A stretch of DNA of 64,000 bases from Fervidicoccaceae archaeon (GTDB lineage Archaea; Thermoproteota; Thermoprotei_A; Sulfolobales; Fervidicoccaceae): positions 161,647 through 225,646 of the forward strand of contig JAVYOA010000001.1 of assembly GCA_038734945.1 (NCBI GenBank), given 5' to 3'. Both the position numbers and the translations under genes were made by a program. This document shows, one piece after another, positions 25,492 to 35,341 of the stretch. Each line of letters opens with the position of its first letter. Within the stretch, counting starts at the first letter, position 1. The notes beneath the pieces were generated by a model. That model ran no database searches. It had not been told where the DNA came from and saw nothing but the letters and a program-made list of their open reading frames with translations.

Positions 25492-25564
25492 GAAAGAAGA
25501 ATAGGGAAAAAAGTTCTATATTTCTTTAAAGCTCAGAGCTGGATTTAAAAGAACATTCAGCTCT

Positions 25565-26455
25565 TCAGCCACTAATAGCGCTTATCCTCTTCAGTATATC
25601 TGTCCTAGTCACTATCCCCTTTGGCTCTCCAAGAGCATTGACGACTATAAGCCTTCCCACACCATGAAGCTCCATTATTCTCACTGCATCCATTATATCC
25701 TCGTCCTCTCTTATTGTGACAACATGCTTCCTCATGTACTCTTCCACTTTAGCCTTCACGTTTCCCTCGCTGTATGCCTTTGCTATGTCTGTCGTTGTTA
25801 TTATTCCTACTATCCTATCATTCTCTATTACAGGAGCACCTCTTATCTTCTCTCTAAACAGAAGACCAGCTGCCTCGCGGAGAAGCATCTGAGGGGTCAG
25901 CGTTATCAGATTCTTCGAGGAAATGTCACCAACAATCTCCTTCGGTATGCTCACAAGCCTTTTTATCAATATAGCTATTTGCCCCATTGCCCTATCTATG
26001 TGCTGCACTTCTCCATCTATCAATATTCTATTGTAGCTCGTAGGCCCTATCCTTATAATGTCTCCCTCCTTTATCTCATCGAAGTTCCCGCTAGCCTTTA
26101 CTATAGCCCTTCCTCCGCCCGGATTGAGTATATCGAGGATCTCCACGGAAAATGCTGTTATATTGGTTTCCTTGCCGTCCTTCTTTATTTTGAGGGAGCC
26201 ATACGCAATTATTCCTGTGCTCTTCATGAGCTCTCTGGCCTTCAGGGTTGGCACGTATCCTCCCATTGGACCGGTCTTGCTTTCCAACAGTCCCAAGCTC
26301 CTAAGGCTGGAAATAACGTTTCTCACAGTCCCCTCATCCTTTCCTATCATCTCAGCTATCTCTATGCTCTTAATTAGCCTCTTGTGCCTCTCATAAAGCT
26401 CAATCAGGGCCATTAGAACCTCTCTCTGTGTTTGAGTTAGCTCATACATGTACAT
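25565..26455 (-). CDS. CBS-domain protein with N-terminal winged helix (predicted regulator)
   Basis: Residues about 1-75 form a winged helix (QREVLMALIELYERHKRLIKSIEIAEMIGKDEGTVRNVISSLRSLGLL). A beta-rich linker follows. The C-terminal 120 residues are a CBS pair (LREAAGLLFREKIRGAPVIENDRIVGIITTTDIAKA and MDAVRIMELHGVGRLIVVNALGEPKGIVTRTDIL), likely to sense adenine nucleotides. At 296 residues it matches a family conserved in archaea. It is divergent from the thermosome gene. Confidence 0.88.
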   Translation of the reverse strand: MYMYELTQTQREVLMALIELYERHKRLIKSIEIAEMIGKDEGTVRNVISSLRSLGLLESKTGPMGGYVPTLKARELMKSTGIIAYGSLKIKKDGKETNITAFSVEILDILNPGGGRAIVKASGNFDEIKEGDIIRIGPTSYNRILIDGEVQHIDRAMGQIAILIKRLVSIPKEIVGDISSKNLITLTPQMLLREAAGLLFREKIRGAPVIENDRIVGIITTTDIAKAYSEGNVKAKVEEYMRKHVVTIREDEDIMDAVRIMELHGVGRLIVVNALGEPKGIVTRTDILKRISAISG

Positions 26456-26598
26456 TTTTATCTATTCCTCTCCCTTCCACATGACATGTTTTTTCATTTT
26501 TTTAGACAAAAAGAACTCATTATAATTTTCAATTATTTTAGAAGTCTTTTCCCTTTTAAATCTATCGCTTCATCAACTTCTTTTCTTCCATAGAAAAA

Positions 26599-26606
26599 TT
26601 TATATA
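26599..26606 (+). promoter_or_regulatory. TATA box of the thermosome gene
   Basis: TTTATATA is preceded by a BRE-like GAAAAA at 26593-26598. The predicted transcription start near 26630 would give a leader of about 50 nt that carries GAGGTG (26671-26676), 7 nt before the ATG. Confidence 0.75.
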
Positions 26607-26683
26607 GAAGTGGTTATAATGGATCCTTTGACGCTCAAATTATCCAAGTCTATATCAATATAAGGCTTGTGAGGTGCCTCATC

Positions 26684-28339
26684 ATGTCCGTTGAACCAAC
26701 AGGAATACCTGTTCTAATACTCAAAGAGGGAACACAGAGAACAGCAGGAAGGGACGCCCTAAGGAATAACATAATGGCAGTTAAGGCGATAAGCGAGACT
26801 CTCAGAACCACATATGGTCCCAAGGGAATGGACAAGATGCTTGTGGATAGCTTGGGAGACATAACAATAACAAACGATGGAGCAACAATCCTAGACAAAA
26901 TGGATATACAGCATCCTGGAGCCAAGATGATGGTTCAGATAGCCAAGGGACAGGACGAGGAAGTGGGGGACGGAACAAAGACTGCAGTTATTTTAGCAGG
27001 CGAACTCCTCAGACAGGCAGAGGATCTCCTCGATAAGGAAATTCATCCAACAGTAATTGTCTCAGGCTACAAGAGAGCCATGGAGGAGGCAGTAAAAGTA
27101 ATTGAGCAAATTAGCATACCCATTGACGTTAACGATAAGGAAATTCTGAAGAAGATAGCTGTTACCAGTCTATACAGCAAGGCAGTGCAGGGTGCAAGGG
27201 ATAGACTGGCCGAGATATCAGTTGAAGCCATAACAAAAGTCGCAGAGAAGAGAGGAGAAAGATACTATGTTGATCTTGACAACATACAAATAGTGAAGAA
27301 GCATGGAGGGAGCCTCCTCGATACAATGCTCGTCGAAGGAGTGGTCATTGACAAGGAGGTTGTGCACCCAGGCATGCCGAAAAGAATAAAGAACGCCAAG
27401 ATAGCTCTCCTAGATGCAGCGCTGGAAATTGAGAAGCCTGAAATAGATGCGGAGATAAGAATCAACGATCCTCTCCAGATGAGGAAGTTCCTCCAGGAAG
27501 AGGAAGAAATACTCAAGAAAATGGTCGACAAGATAGCTGAGGTCGGAGCAAACGTTGTTATATGCCAGAAGGGAATAGATGATGTAGCCCAGCACTTCCT
27601 CGCTAAGAAGGGAATCCTTGCTGTGAGGAGGGTCAAGAAGAGTGACATGGAGAAGCTTGCCAGAGCGACCGGAGGAAGGATTGTCTCCAACATAGAGGAT
27701 CTCCAATCAGCGGATCTTGGAGAAGCCGCCCTAGTTGAGGAAAGAAAGGTTGGAGAGGATAAGATGGTATTTATAGAGGGAGCCAAGAACGCCAAGAGTG
27801 TTACAGTGCTGATAAGAGGAGGATTCGAGAGACTCATAGCAGAGGGAGAGAGAGCCCTTAGAGACTCTCTGAGTGCAGTTGCCGATGCAGTGAAATTCGG
27901 AAAAATAGTTGGAGGAGGAGGAGCAGTTGAAATTGAGGTTGCAAAGAGACTCAGAGAGATCGCTCCAAAGATAGGAGGAAAGCAGCAGCTGGCTATCGAA
28001 GCATTTGCAAAAGCTCTTGAGACTCTTCCCTCAACTCTGGCCGAGAACGCTGGTCTTGACGCCCTTGAGATGATAATGAAGCTAAGAGCAGCACACTCGG
28101 ACTCCAACGGAAGATTTATGGGAATTAATGTCTTCAATGGAAACATCGAGGATATGCTGAACCTCGGAATAATAGAGCCCGCAGCCATCAAGCTCAATGC
28201 TATAAAGGCCGCTACAGAGGCAGCAACGATGATCCTCAGAATAGACGATTTCATAGCAGCCAGCAAAGCAGGAGCTGGGAAGGAAGGGGCCGCTCCTGGC
28301 AAGAAGGAAGGAGAGGAAGAGGAGAAGAAGGAAGACTGA
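26684..28339 (+). CDS. Thermosome subunit (group II chaperonin)
   Basis: This is a 551-residue group II chaperonin. ATP-binding motifs are [21 protein letters not shown] and [15 protein letters not shown]. The late part shows [14 protein letters not shown] and [14 protein letters not shown], and the tail is acidic and Lys-rich ([12 protein letters not shown]). I begin it at ATG 26684; the longer GTG start at 26669 overlaps the GAGGTG ribosome-binding site. Subunit class (alpha, beta or gamma) was not assigned. It folds proteins in the cytoplasm as a double ring. Confidence 0.97.
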   Translation: MSVEPTGIPVLILKEGTQRTAGRDALRNNIMAVKAISETLRTTYGPKGMDKMLVDSLGDITITNDGATILDKMDIQHPGAKMMVQIAKGQDEEVGDGTKTAVILAGELLRQAEDLLDKEIHPTVIVSGYKRAMEEAVKVIEQISIPIDVNDKEILKKIAVTSLYSKAVQGARDRLAEISVEAITKVAEKRGERYYVDLDNIQIVKKHGGSLLDTMLVEGVVIDKEVVHPGMPKRIKNAKIALLDAALEIEKPEIDAEIRINDPLQMRKFLQEEEEILKKMVDKIAEVGANVVICQKGIDDVAQHFLAKKGILAVRRVKKSDMEKLARATGGRIVSNIEDLQSADLGEAALVEERKVGEDKMVFIEGAKNAKSVTVLIRGGFERLIAEGERALRDSLSAVADAVKFGKIVGGGGAVEIEVAKRLREIAPKIGGKQQLAIEAFAKALETLPSTLAENAGLDALEMIMKLRAAHSDSNGRFMGINVFNGNIEDMLNLGIIEPAAIKLNAIKAATEAATMILRIDDFIAASKAGAGKEGAAPGKKEGEEEEKKED

Positions 28340-28369
28340 AGCAAACTGTTTTTATCCAGACTTTTTTAT

Positions 28370-28912
28370 TCAATCGAACCTTTCGCGATCTTTTCTATGT
28401 TCGATTTTCAGCGCATCCTGTGCTATTTTCAAAATAGCTTTAGCAGAGTCCAATGGAGAGGTTGCGGATGTATTGATTACAGCAACTTTCTCCTCACCGT
28501 AGCATTCTGAAGCCTCATCCTCAATTTCTCCCATTTCCATGGCCTCTAAATTTTCTTGTATCTTATCATCGCTCCATCCTCTATCTCTGAGCCTTCTTTC
28601 TAGCGAATCCCTGTCCATTCTCAGCACGATGACGGAGCTCACAAGTTCCTTGGGAAGAATGCATGAAAATATTGAGAATACAAAGAGAACTCCCTCTGTT
28701 TCCCTCACCCTCCTCTCCAGCCACTTCATCAGATATTCCTCGTCATAAATATGGGATAGCCTTCTGGCATCATACATGGAGAACATACCAAGCTTTTTAG
28801 CCTCCTCGTCTACTTCTATAACATTCTTTTCTTCAAGCATCTTTCTCAGTTCACCTGCTATAGTGCTCTTCCCAGTTCCAGGATACCCAGCAATTACTAC
28901 AGCTTTACCCAA
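28370..28912 (-). CDS. AK6/Fap7-type adenylate kinase-ATPase
   Basis: This 180-residue P-loop protein has Walker A GYPGTGKST at residues about 8-16 and VIEVDEEAKKLG after it. A late LERRLRDRGWSDDKIQENLEAMEMG is the AK6 lid and adjoining helix, including RDRGW. In archaea and eukaryotes this family has adenylate kinase activity and helps process the small ribosomal subunit rRNA. It converges with the thermosome gene and ends 30 bp from it. Confidence 0.88.
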   Translation of the reverse strand: MGKAVVIAGYPGTGKSTIAGELRKMLEEKNVIEVDEEAKKLGMFSMYDARRLSHIYDEEYLMKWLERRVRETEGVLFVFSIFSCILPKELVSSVIVLRMDRDSLERRLRDRGWSDDKIQENLEAMEMGEIEDEASECYGEEKVAVINTSATSPLDSAKAILKIAQDALKIEHRKDRERFD

Positions 28913-28993
28913 AAAGCTCCACCTTTCATTTCAAAGCTTTATCTTGGGAAAAAAATAAATCCATTGTGCTGCAAGAATAAAGCGTGATTTCTC

Positions 28994-30820
28994 ATGCACG
29001 GCTGGTGGGGAAAAGTTCTAATAGTGGATTTGAGCAGAGGAAAGAGCACAGTTCTCTCTCCTTCCCAGGAAACATATATCAACTTTATAGGTGGTAGGGG
29101 ATTAGCAGCAAGACTTCTCTGGGACCTAGCCCCCCCAGGAGTTGATCCCCTCTCTCCCCACAACCCCCTCATCATCGCATCTGGTCCTTTAACCGGTTTG
29201 CCTTTACCGAGCAGTGGTAAGCTCGTTGTGGCCTCGAAGAGCCCCCTGACAGGTGGGTATGGAGATGGCAACATTGGAACGATGGCCAGCTACCACCTCA
29301 GGAGAAGCGGCTTCGATGCTATAGCTATCATGGGATCCTCTCCATATCCATCATACCTCTACATAGAAAGAGGAAAGGTGGAAGTGCTTAAGGCAGATGG
29401 AATCTGGGGACTCGATACATTCTCAGCCGAGGAAAAGCTCAAGATGGAGCACGGTAAGGATGCAGGCATTCTCCTAATAGGACCAGCCGGTGAGAACAAG
29501 GTAAGGTACGCTACCATTGTCTCACAGAAGGGAAGAAGCGGAGGAAGGCCAGGTATAGGGGCAGTGATGGGAAGCAAGAAGCTCAAGGCAATAGTCATTA
29601 GAGGAAGCAGTGAGCCAAATCTCTACGATGGAAAAAAGCTGGCAGAAACAGCCAAGGAAGCCTACACTGCCGTATTGAGGAGCACCGGATATAGATCGTG
29701 GATAGCCCAGGGAACCATGTCAACTATAGCTTGGAGCAACGCAGCTGGGGTTCTGCCAACAATGAACTTCAAAGAAGGAACATGGGAGGAGAGCGAATCG
29801 ATAGGGGGGGACCTCATGGAGAAAATAAAGAAGGAGAGGAGAGGGTGCCCCTACTGCAACATGCAGTGCGGAAACGTCATAGAGGACAATTCCTCCAGAG
29901 ATAGCGAGCTTGACTATGAGAATGTTGCGATGCTTGGAAGCAACGTTCTTCTGGGCGATCTCAGAAAAGTAGCTGAACTCAACAGAATAGCCGATGAAAT
30001 GGGAATGGATACTATAAGTCTTGGGAATAGCCTCGGATATTACATGGAGGCGAGCGAGAGAGGCTTAGTTGATGATAAGCTTGAGTGGGGAGACTTCAGA
30101 GGGATGAAGCTTCTTGCCCTAGATATAGCGCACAGAAGGGGCTTAGGAAGCTTTCTAGCTGAGGGTGTAATGAGAATGGCAGCATCGCTTGGAAACGATG
30201 GAGAGGAGTTCTCTATGCACGTCAAGGGACTGGAGGTCTCAGCTTACGACTGCCATGCTGCTCCAGGCATGGCACTATCCTATGGAACTTCCCCGATAGG
30301 AGCCCATCATAAAGATGCATGGGTAATAAGCTATGAGGTAAGCACCGACAGACTATCTTACTCAAGAGATAAGGTAGAGAGAGTGATTTACCTTCAGACA
30401 ATCAGAGGAGGGATGTTTGAGGCCCTCACTACATGCAGGTTCCCATGGGTAGAGCTGGGGATTGACCTTCAGTACTATCCTAGAATGCTATCGCAGGCTA
30501 CAGGCATTACCTGGACTATGGACGATTTGGCAAAGGCAGCAAACAGAATATATACACTAATAAGGGCATTCTGGATAAGAGAGAGGGACTCGTGGAGCAG
30601 ACAGCTCGACTATCCTCCCCTCAGATGGTTCAAGCATCCGCTTACAAAGGGGAACCTTGCAGGAAGAAAGCTCGATCTAAAATCCTATGAAGACATGCTA
30701 TCAGCATACTACAGTATGAGGGGATGGGATGAAAGAGGAGTGCCTAAAAGGGAAACCCTAATTAGCCTTGGCCTAGAATTCACCATACCCATTCTCGAGA
30801 GCACAGTAGGGCTGAAATGA
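28994..30820 (+). CDS. aor: Aldehyde ferredoxin oxidoreductase (tungstopterin enzyme)
   Basis: The 608-residue protein matches AOR. The N-terminal domain binds two pterins (MHGWWGKVLIVDLS, GGRGLAARLL, ASGPLTG, VVASKSPLTGGYGDGNIG). The 4Fe-4S ligands are CPYCNMQC near residue 287 and a later Cys in TTCRFPW. KGLEVSAYDCHAAPGMALSYGTSPIGAHH lies in the substrate region. It oxidises aldehydes, often from amino-acid fermentation, to carboxylic acids with ferredoxin as acceptor. The 4-bp overlap with the next gene suggests an operon. Confidence 0.95.
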   Translation: MHGWWGKVLIVDLSRGKSTVLSPSQETYINFIGGRGLAARLLWDLAPPGVDPLSPHNPLIIASGPLTGLPLPSSGKLVVASKSPLTGGYGDGNIGTMASYHLRRSGFDAIAIMGSSPYPSYLYIERGKVEVLKADGIWGLDTFSAEEKLKMEHGKDAGILLIGPAGENKVRYATIVSQKGRSGGRPGIGAVMGSKKLKAIVIRGSSEPNLYDGKKLAETAKEAYTAVLRSTGYRSWIAQGTMSTIAWSNAAGVLPTMNFKEGTWEESESIGGDLMEKIKKERRGCPYCNMQCGNVIEDNSSRDSELDYENVAMLGSNVLLGDLRKVAELNRIADEMGMDTISLGNSLGYYMEASERGLVDDKLEWGDFRGMKLLALDIAHRRGLGSFLAEGVMRMAASLGNDGEEFSMHVKGLEVSAYDCHAAPGMALSYGTSPIGAHHKDAWVISYEVSTDRLSYSRDKVERVIYLQTIRGGMFEALTTCRFPWVELGIDLQYYPRMLSQATGITWTMDDLAKAANRIYTLIRAFWIRERDSWSRQLDYPPLRWFKHPLTKGNLAGRKLDLKSYEDMLSAYYSMRGWDERGVPKRETLISLGLEFTIPILESTVGLK

Positions 30821-31767
30821 TGTCCTCAACATTCTCAGGGGAAGGGAAAAAAGTTAGGAACAGGCTATTCCTACTGGCTCTTCTAATATTTTTTTCCTTC
30901 TTCCTTCTCTATATTCTCAGGGCACCTCAAATATTGCCCGAACAGATAAGAGAAAAGTACATCGAGTATTTCCACTACATAGAGGCAGCAGTCTCAATAG
31001 CTCTCGGTATTATAGTCATACAATCAATAGCATCCATCACAACATCCAGACTCAAGGAACTTGGCCCAAGCGCTTTTGTTGCTAGGAACATCATAATGAT
31101 ACTGGGATACATAGCAATAGCATTTATAGCCCTTTCCTTCTTCGAAATAACAGGAGTTATTTCCCTGGCTGGTGCAACATTTTCAGGCCTCATATTCGGG
31201 TTCGGTCTTCAGCCAGTCATGGCAAACTTCTTTGCAGGTCTCATTCTTCTCTTCACAGGTCATCTAAAGCCAGGAAAGGTCGTCAAGGTAAGTGGAACAT
31301 CGCTTCCAATAAGCATTGTTGCTTTCCCTCCATACAAGCTCTTCAGCATAAACGAGTACATGCCCAGCATAACTGGAACCGTAGTCGAGATAGGCCTAAT
31401 GTTCACGAAGATACTTTCAGCTCATGGAGAGCTTGTGAAGATACCGAACAATATACTTCTCACATCAGGAATAGTTAGGGAGGAAATAACTGAGGAGAAG
31501 AGAGTTAGAATACGGTACGAGATCCCAATAAGCTGCGACCCAGAGAGCACTCTTTCTGAGCTGGAGGGGCAACTATCATCCGAGAGTGATATCGAAATAT
31601 ACATAGAGGAACAGAGCGACAAGGGTTTTTATATACTGAACATCTCTGCTAGAGTCCCCCCACACGAGAAGCTCATGAAGTACAGGTCAAGGTTGCTAGC
31701 AAAAGTAATAAAGGCGCACAGATCCCTGCTGCAGAAGGGAATTTGTGAGCAGAAGCAAAGCACCTAG
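30817..31767 (+). CDS. mscS: Small-conductance mechanosensitive channel (MscS family)
   Basis: The product is 316 residues. Hydrophobic segments lie at about 17-35, 54-72 and 88-110. The pore helix (ISLAGATFSGLIFGFGLQPVMANFFAGLILL) has the Gly/Ala pattern of MscS TM3. The beta domain follows (LKPGKVVKVSG, GTVVEIGLMFTKIL, VKIPNNILL). It should open under membrane tension. The ATG overlaps the stop codon of the AOR gene, though the two functions have no obvious link. Confidence 0.92.
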   Translation: MMSSTFSGEGKKVRNRLFLLALLIFFSFFLLYILRAPQILPEQIREKYIEYFHYIEAAVSIALGIIVIQSIASITTSRLKELGPSAFVARNIIMILGYIAIAFIALSFFEITGVISLAGATFSGLIFGFGLQPVMANFFAGLILLFTGHLKPGKVVKVSGTSLPISIVAFPPYKLFSINEYMPSITGTVVEIGLMFTKILSAHGELVKIPNNILLTSGIVREEITEEKRVRIRYEIPISCDPESTLSELEGQLSSESDIEIYIEEQSDKGFYILNISARVPPHEKLMKYRSRLLAKVIKAHRSLLQKGICEQKQST

Positions 31768-31805
31768 AATCAACAAACATTTATCCTTTCGATATCATAA
31801 AATAA

Positions 31806-33467
31806 ATGGAAAATAGGTGGCTCCGAACGAGAATTGCGCTTGTCTCTGCAAATAGAAGCGGAGGAGCTTATGAACAATCATTTGGAGTTAACTTTCCTCC
31901 ACTGGCAGCAGCTAGCTTGGCTGCAGTAGCACATGAGCAGGGATATGAAGCTAAGCTGTTTGATGCCTCACCCCTTCACATAGGCAACAGCCATCTTGCT
32001 TCTCTGATACTCGAATATGATCCCGACATATCCGCGTTCATAGTAAACTCATCGAGCTCGGCAGGGTCGAGCGCTGAGGTAGCTCGGATGATCAAGAAGA
32101 GCGGTCAAATTATAGTTGCTGGAGGTCATCATGCCACCTTCGCATATCCTTCCCTCCTTAAAAAAGGATTCGATGTTGTTTTTCTGGGAGAGGGCGAAAT
32201 CTCATTCTCCCGCTTCCTTTCTAGAATAAAGAGAGGTGAGGAGTGGAGAGATTTAGTTGGGATAGCATTTCTCGATGGAGGAAAGCCTGTAGCTACAGGA
32301 AAGGCACCAATGGTTGAGAGACTAGACGAGCTTCCCATGCCAAAATTCGAAATATTCAACAGGGATAACTACAAAATGGGTATATTCGATCCAGATGGGA
32401 GCGTCATAACAATTGAGACATCAAGAGGATGTCCCTACAATTGCGAGTACTGCTCGGTAACGAGGATGTGGGGAGCCAAGTGGAGGCTGAAGAGCTTCTC
32501 GAGGGTTATAGAAGAGCTGAAGAAGGTCAGGGAGCTTGGCTATAGATGGGTCTTTTTTGTCGATGACAACTTCATAATTCCTCTCAAAAGAGCAGTCGAG
32601 GAGAAGATAAGGCTCCTTCAGGAGATGATAAAGACCGGGCTTAACTCGCTTCACTATATAGTTCAGCTTAGGGCAGACTTCGTTGCCAAGAACAATTGGC
32701 TTCCGAAAATGCTCAAGGAAGCTGGAGTCAAGGTTGCATTTCTAGGCATTGAGTCTGGAGACATGGAAACTCTAGCTCGGATGAGGAAGAACCTCTCTCT
32801 GGATCTCTCCACAAGAGCCGTCAGCATGCTTTCTCACTCTGGTATAATTGTTCATGGAGGCTTTATCCTTGGAGCACCGCATGAGGGATATGCTGCGATA
32901 AAAAGGACAATAGACTTCGCTACCTCACTCATTAACTATGGACTCGACTCAGCACAATTTTCAATATACACTCCCCTTCCTGGCACAGAATCATTTGAAA
33001 AAGCTCTGATAAACGGTGATCTGCTAACACTGGATTGGGATCTCTATGACATCCTCCACCCAGTAATGCGCACCAAACTATCTCCCCCCATCCTCTTCTT
33101 CATTCAGAGGTTTGCCCAGTACTACTTCTTTCTAAGAAAAGGAATATGGAGCCTAGCAAGAGGAAGGCTCTTCTCTGAGCCAAAAACAGAAAAGGATAAG
33201 CTGCTTCATGCTGGAACGAAATTTTTATTCAAGAACATCCCAAGGAACATCTTGGGCCTTCTAGCCCTTCCGCTATCATCTTTTACCCTATTCTTGAAGC
33301 TCAGAAGAGGGATGAGCAGAGAGGAAAAGGAGGAGCTCAAGGACATTGCTCAAGCAGAAACTGTTCTCTCCCCAACATTTGCTGTGTTCATAAAGAGGAA
33401 AAAGGCATATAGCCTAAGTGGGCGAGAAAATGATGGTAGCAGAGCATGGAGAAGAAAGAGGGACTGA
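31806..33467 (+). CDS. B12-binding radical SAM protein
   Basis: Residues about 20-140 form a cobalamin-binding-like domain (YEAKLFDASPLH, IIVAGGHHATFAYPSLL, GEGEISFSRFL). The radical SAM domain follows with the 4Fe-4S motif CPYNCEYC (CxxxCxxC) near residue 208, VFFVDDNFI and VAFLGIESGD. It belongs to the broad BchE/methyltransferase-like group whose substrates range from tetrapyrroles to lipids. The C-terminus is basic. It overlaps the PIG-V-like gene by 22 bp, so action on a lipid or glycan is possible but unproven. Confidence 0.88.
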   Translation: MENRWLRTRIALVSANRSGGAYEQSFGVNFPPLAAASLAAVAHEQGYEAKLFDASPLHIGNSHLASLILEYDPDISAFIVNSSSSAGSSAEVARMIKKSGQIIVAGGHHATFAYPSLLKKGFDVVFLGEGEISFSRFLSRIKRGEEWRDLVGIAFLDGGKPVATGKAPMVERLDELPMPKFEIFNRDNYKMGIFDPDGSVITIETSRGCPYNCEYCSVTRMWGAKWRLKSFSRVIEELKKVRELGYRWVFFVDDNFIIPLKRAVEEKIRLLQEMIKTGLNSLHYIVQLRADFVAKNNWLPKMLKEAGVKVAFLGIESGDMETLARMRKNLSLDLSTRAVSMLSHSGIIVHGGFILGAPHEGYAAIKRTIDFATSLINYGLDSAQFSIYTPLPGTESFEKALINGDLLTLDWDLYDILHPVMRTKLSPPILFFIQRFAQYYFFLRKGIWSLARGRLFSEPKTEKDKLLHAGTKFLFKNIPRNILGLLALPLSSFTLFLKLRRGMSREEKEELKDIAQAETVLSPTFAVFIKRKKAYSLSGRENDGSRAWRRKRD

Positions 33468-34471
33468 AGAAGCTGCTCATTAGCTTCACTCTAGCAAAGC
33501 TAGCACTACTTCTGCTCGCAGTTTCTCTCTCAGGCTTCTCGATCGAAGCGGCGATGACAAGATGGGATGCTGAGCACTACATAGAAATAGCGCTGACGGG
33601 TTACTCCTCTCCCGAGAACTTCGCATTCTCACCCTTCTTTCCCATTCTGATAAGGCTGGTCAACACTGTTGTTGGCATTCCATGGCTATCAGCTTCCCTG
33701 ATCTCCAACGCCTTCAGCTACACAGTTATCATTCTCATATACTTCCTCTATGGAGAAAGAACAGCCTACATACTTGCATTCTTTCCAACTTTTCTTGCTT
33801 ACACACTTTTCCCCTACAGTGAGGCAGTCAGCCTGACGTTCATAGCCCTGACGCTCCTCCTGTCCAGGAATGGAAGGAACACACTAAGCTCCATGCTTTC
33901 CTATTCCATTTCAATACTCACATCCTATGCTACGGCAATAACTCTTCCTTCCTTCCTATTCCTGAAAAGAAGGAAGCTTGTCCTAATACCCATAGCTGTT
34001 GGAATTGCTATTCTGACCTTCTTCTTCTTGGAGACAGGAGATCCCCTTTACTACTTCAAGGTTGAGGGGACGTACTGGGGAAGCGACATAACAACTCCTT
34101 GGGGACAGGCTGAGTGGATTCTTCATGGCTGGTTCACTTCTCAGTCCTGGAGGCTTGGCCCTCTCAACCTCCCACCGACATACTGGCTGGCTAGAAATAT
34201 AGCATTTGAGCTCTTCTTCATAATTTCCACTGCCTTCCTAGCGCTGAAGGGGAGAAAATTCGAGCTTACATTCTCCTCTTTCATTCTCATCCAGGTACTC
34301 TGCATTACGGGAGTTCCAGCAATCTCCGTTCCAAGGCTCATTTTGAGGGCTCTCCCCTCCTTCTATGGAGCATCTCTCTTCATTAAGGAGCACACAAAGC
34401 TGTATTGTGCGTCCTCCTTTCTAGTGTCCATCCTAGTGGTATCACAGCACGCACTCTCGTTCTTTGCCTAG
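33446..34471 (+). CDS. PIG-V-like membrane mannosyltransferase
   Basis: This 341-residue polytopic membrane protein has the family signature MTRWDAEHYIEIALTGY, with the catalytic-type Asp after TRW, and NFAFSPFFPILIRLV. These match GPI mannosyltransferase 2 (PIG-V) relatives found in bacteria and archaea. About nine hydrophobic segments follow. It should transfer a sugar from a lipid carrier to a lipid or protein-linked glycan on the outer face. It converges with the flavin reductase gene. Confidence 0.78.
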   Translation: MEKKEGLKKLLISFTLAKLALLLLAVSLSGFSIEAAMTRWDAEHYIEIALTGYSSPENFAFSPFFPILIRLVNTVVGIPWLSASLISNAFSYTVIILIYFLYGERTAYILAFFPTFLAYTLFPYSEAVSLTFIALTLLLSRNGRNTLSSMLSYSISILTSYATAITLPSFLFLKRRKLVLIPIAVGIAILTFFFLETGDPLYYFKVEGTYWGSDITTPWGQAEWILHGWFTSQSWRLGPLNLPPTYWLARNIAFELFFIISTAFLALKGRKFELTFSSFILIQVLCITGVPAISVPRLILRALPSFYGASLFIKEHTKLYCASSFLVSILVVSQHALSFFA

Positions 34472-35298
34472 AGAAGCTTCCTCAACTCTCCCTCAATCCT
34501 CCTCAACTCTTCCTCATTGATTATCCCTTCCCTCATTGCATCGTCTAAGAGGAGCATCAAATCCTCATCATCCAAATTCCTTCTTCTTGCGATCTCTGCG
34601 AGCCTCCTAGCAATATCTTCGGGATTGCTTCTACTTTTGAGGCTCTCAGCAATCTCATTCCTTAGGGCTATCCTATCTTCGAAATAACTTCTCAGCTCTC
34701 CTCCTGCTAGATCTAGATCCCTCACAAGGAATTCCTTAGCCGCAATGTAGAACCTCCTAACTCTAGCAGGCCTTCTCGTCCTTCCAAGATAGAATATCGG
34801 GGAGTAATCCTTTAATTTCCACATTCCTCCCTCAAAATCCCCAATAGCATACGCTGCCTCAACCCTACCCAAGAACAAGTCATGATCTCCAACATTCAGG
34901 ACATTTACTTTCTCAAGCTCAAGTGCAGCAGAGGCTTCTGCAATGAGAGGGGCCCCAGTTTTCTCCCCTCTAACTATTCTGAACCCCCCTCTTTCCAGCT
35001 TCCCTCTCATAAATCTCTCGGAAACATCTCCAAGAAAAGGCATCTTATCGACGAATTTGAAATCGAGAAAGTTCAAGCCAAAGACCTTGGAGTTTTTGAG
35101 AAGCCTGTAGGTAAATCTCTCTGGAGCAACCGCTACTGCAACTAACATAGGATTGAAGGAGACCTGAGTCCACCAAGCTGCTAGCATCCCTCCAACTCTC
35201 TTTTCTGCCTCAGCAGTTATGACTGTTGGCTTCACGGGATAGAGAAGCCTCTCAACATCCCTAATATCCACGCTCTTCCAAAGCAAGACGCTCACCAT
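34468..35298 (-). CDS. Flavin reductase-like FMN-binding protein with helical tail
   Basis: Residues about 15-165 form a flavin reductase split barrel (PVKPTVITAEAEKRVGGMLAAWWTQVSFNPMLVAVAVAPERFTYRLL, FGLNFLDF, and GDHDLFLGRVEAAY). About 85 residues of helical, charged tail (NPEDIARRLAEIARRRNLDDEDLMLLLDDAMREG) resemble the short acidic helical domains that act as interaction modules. A TATA box 23 bp before the start suggests a leaderless transcript. The electron partner is unknown. Confidence 0.85.
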   Translation of the reverse strand: MVSVLLWKSVDIRDVERLLYPVKPTVITAEAEKRVGGMLAAWWTQVSFNPMLVAVAVAPERFTYRLLKNSKVFGLNFLDFKFVDKMPFLGDVSERFMRGKLERGGFRIVRGEKTGAPLIAEASAALELEKVNVLNVGDHDLFLGRVEAAYAIGDFEGGMWKLKDYSPIFYLGRTRRPARVRRFYIAAKEFLVRDLDLAGGELRSYFEDRIALRNEIAESLKSRSNPEDIARRLAEIARRRNLDDEDLMLLLDDAMREGIINEEELRRIEGELRKLL

Positions 35299-35320
35299 GA
35301 AAAAATCAATTGTGACAGCT

Positions 35321-35329
35321 TATATATAA
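35321..35329. promoter_or_regulatory. TATATATAA element between divergent flavin reductase and tenA genes
   Basis: The near-palindromic TATA sequence lies in the 43-bp gap between the two starts. It is at the right distance for a leaderless flavin reductase mRNA on the minus strand. It could also serve tenA, but then the first tenA ATG would fall before the transcription start. Confidence 0.45.
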
Positions 35330-35341
35330 TTGAAGCTATAT

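Noticed and set aside
27265..28344. A 359-codon minus-strand frame within the thermosome gene.
   Set aside because: It is an antisense shadow caused by the codon bias of the chaperonin gene. The product is low-complexity Ser/Ile/Phe without any domain.
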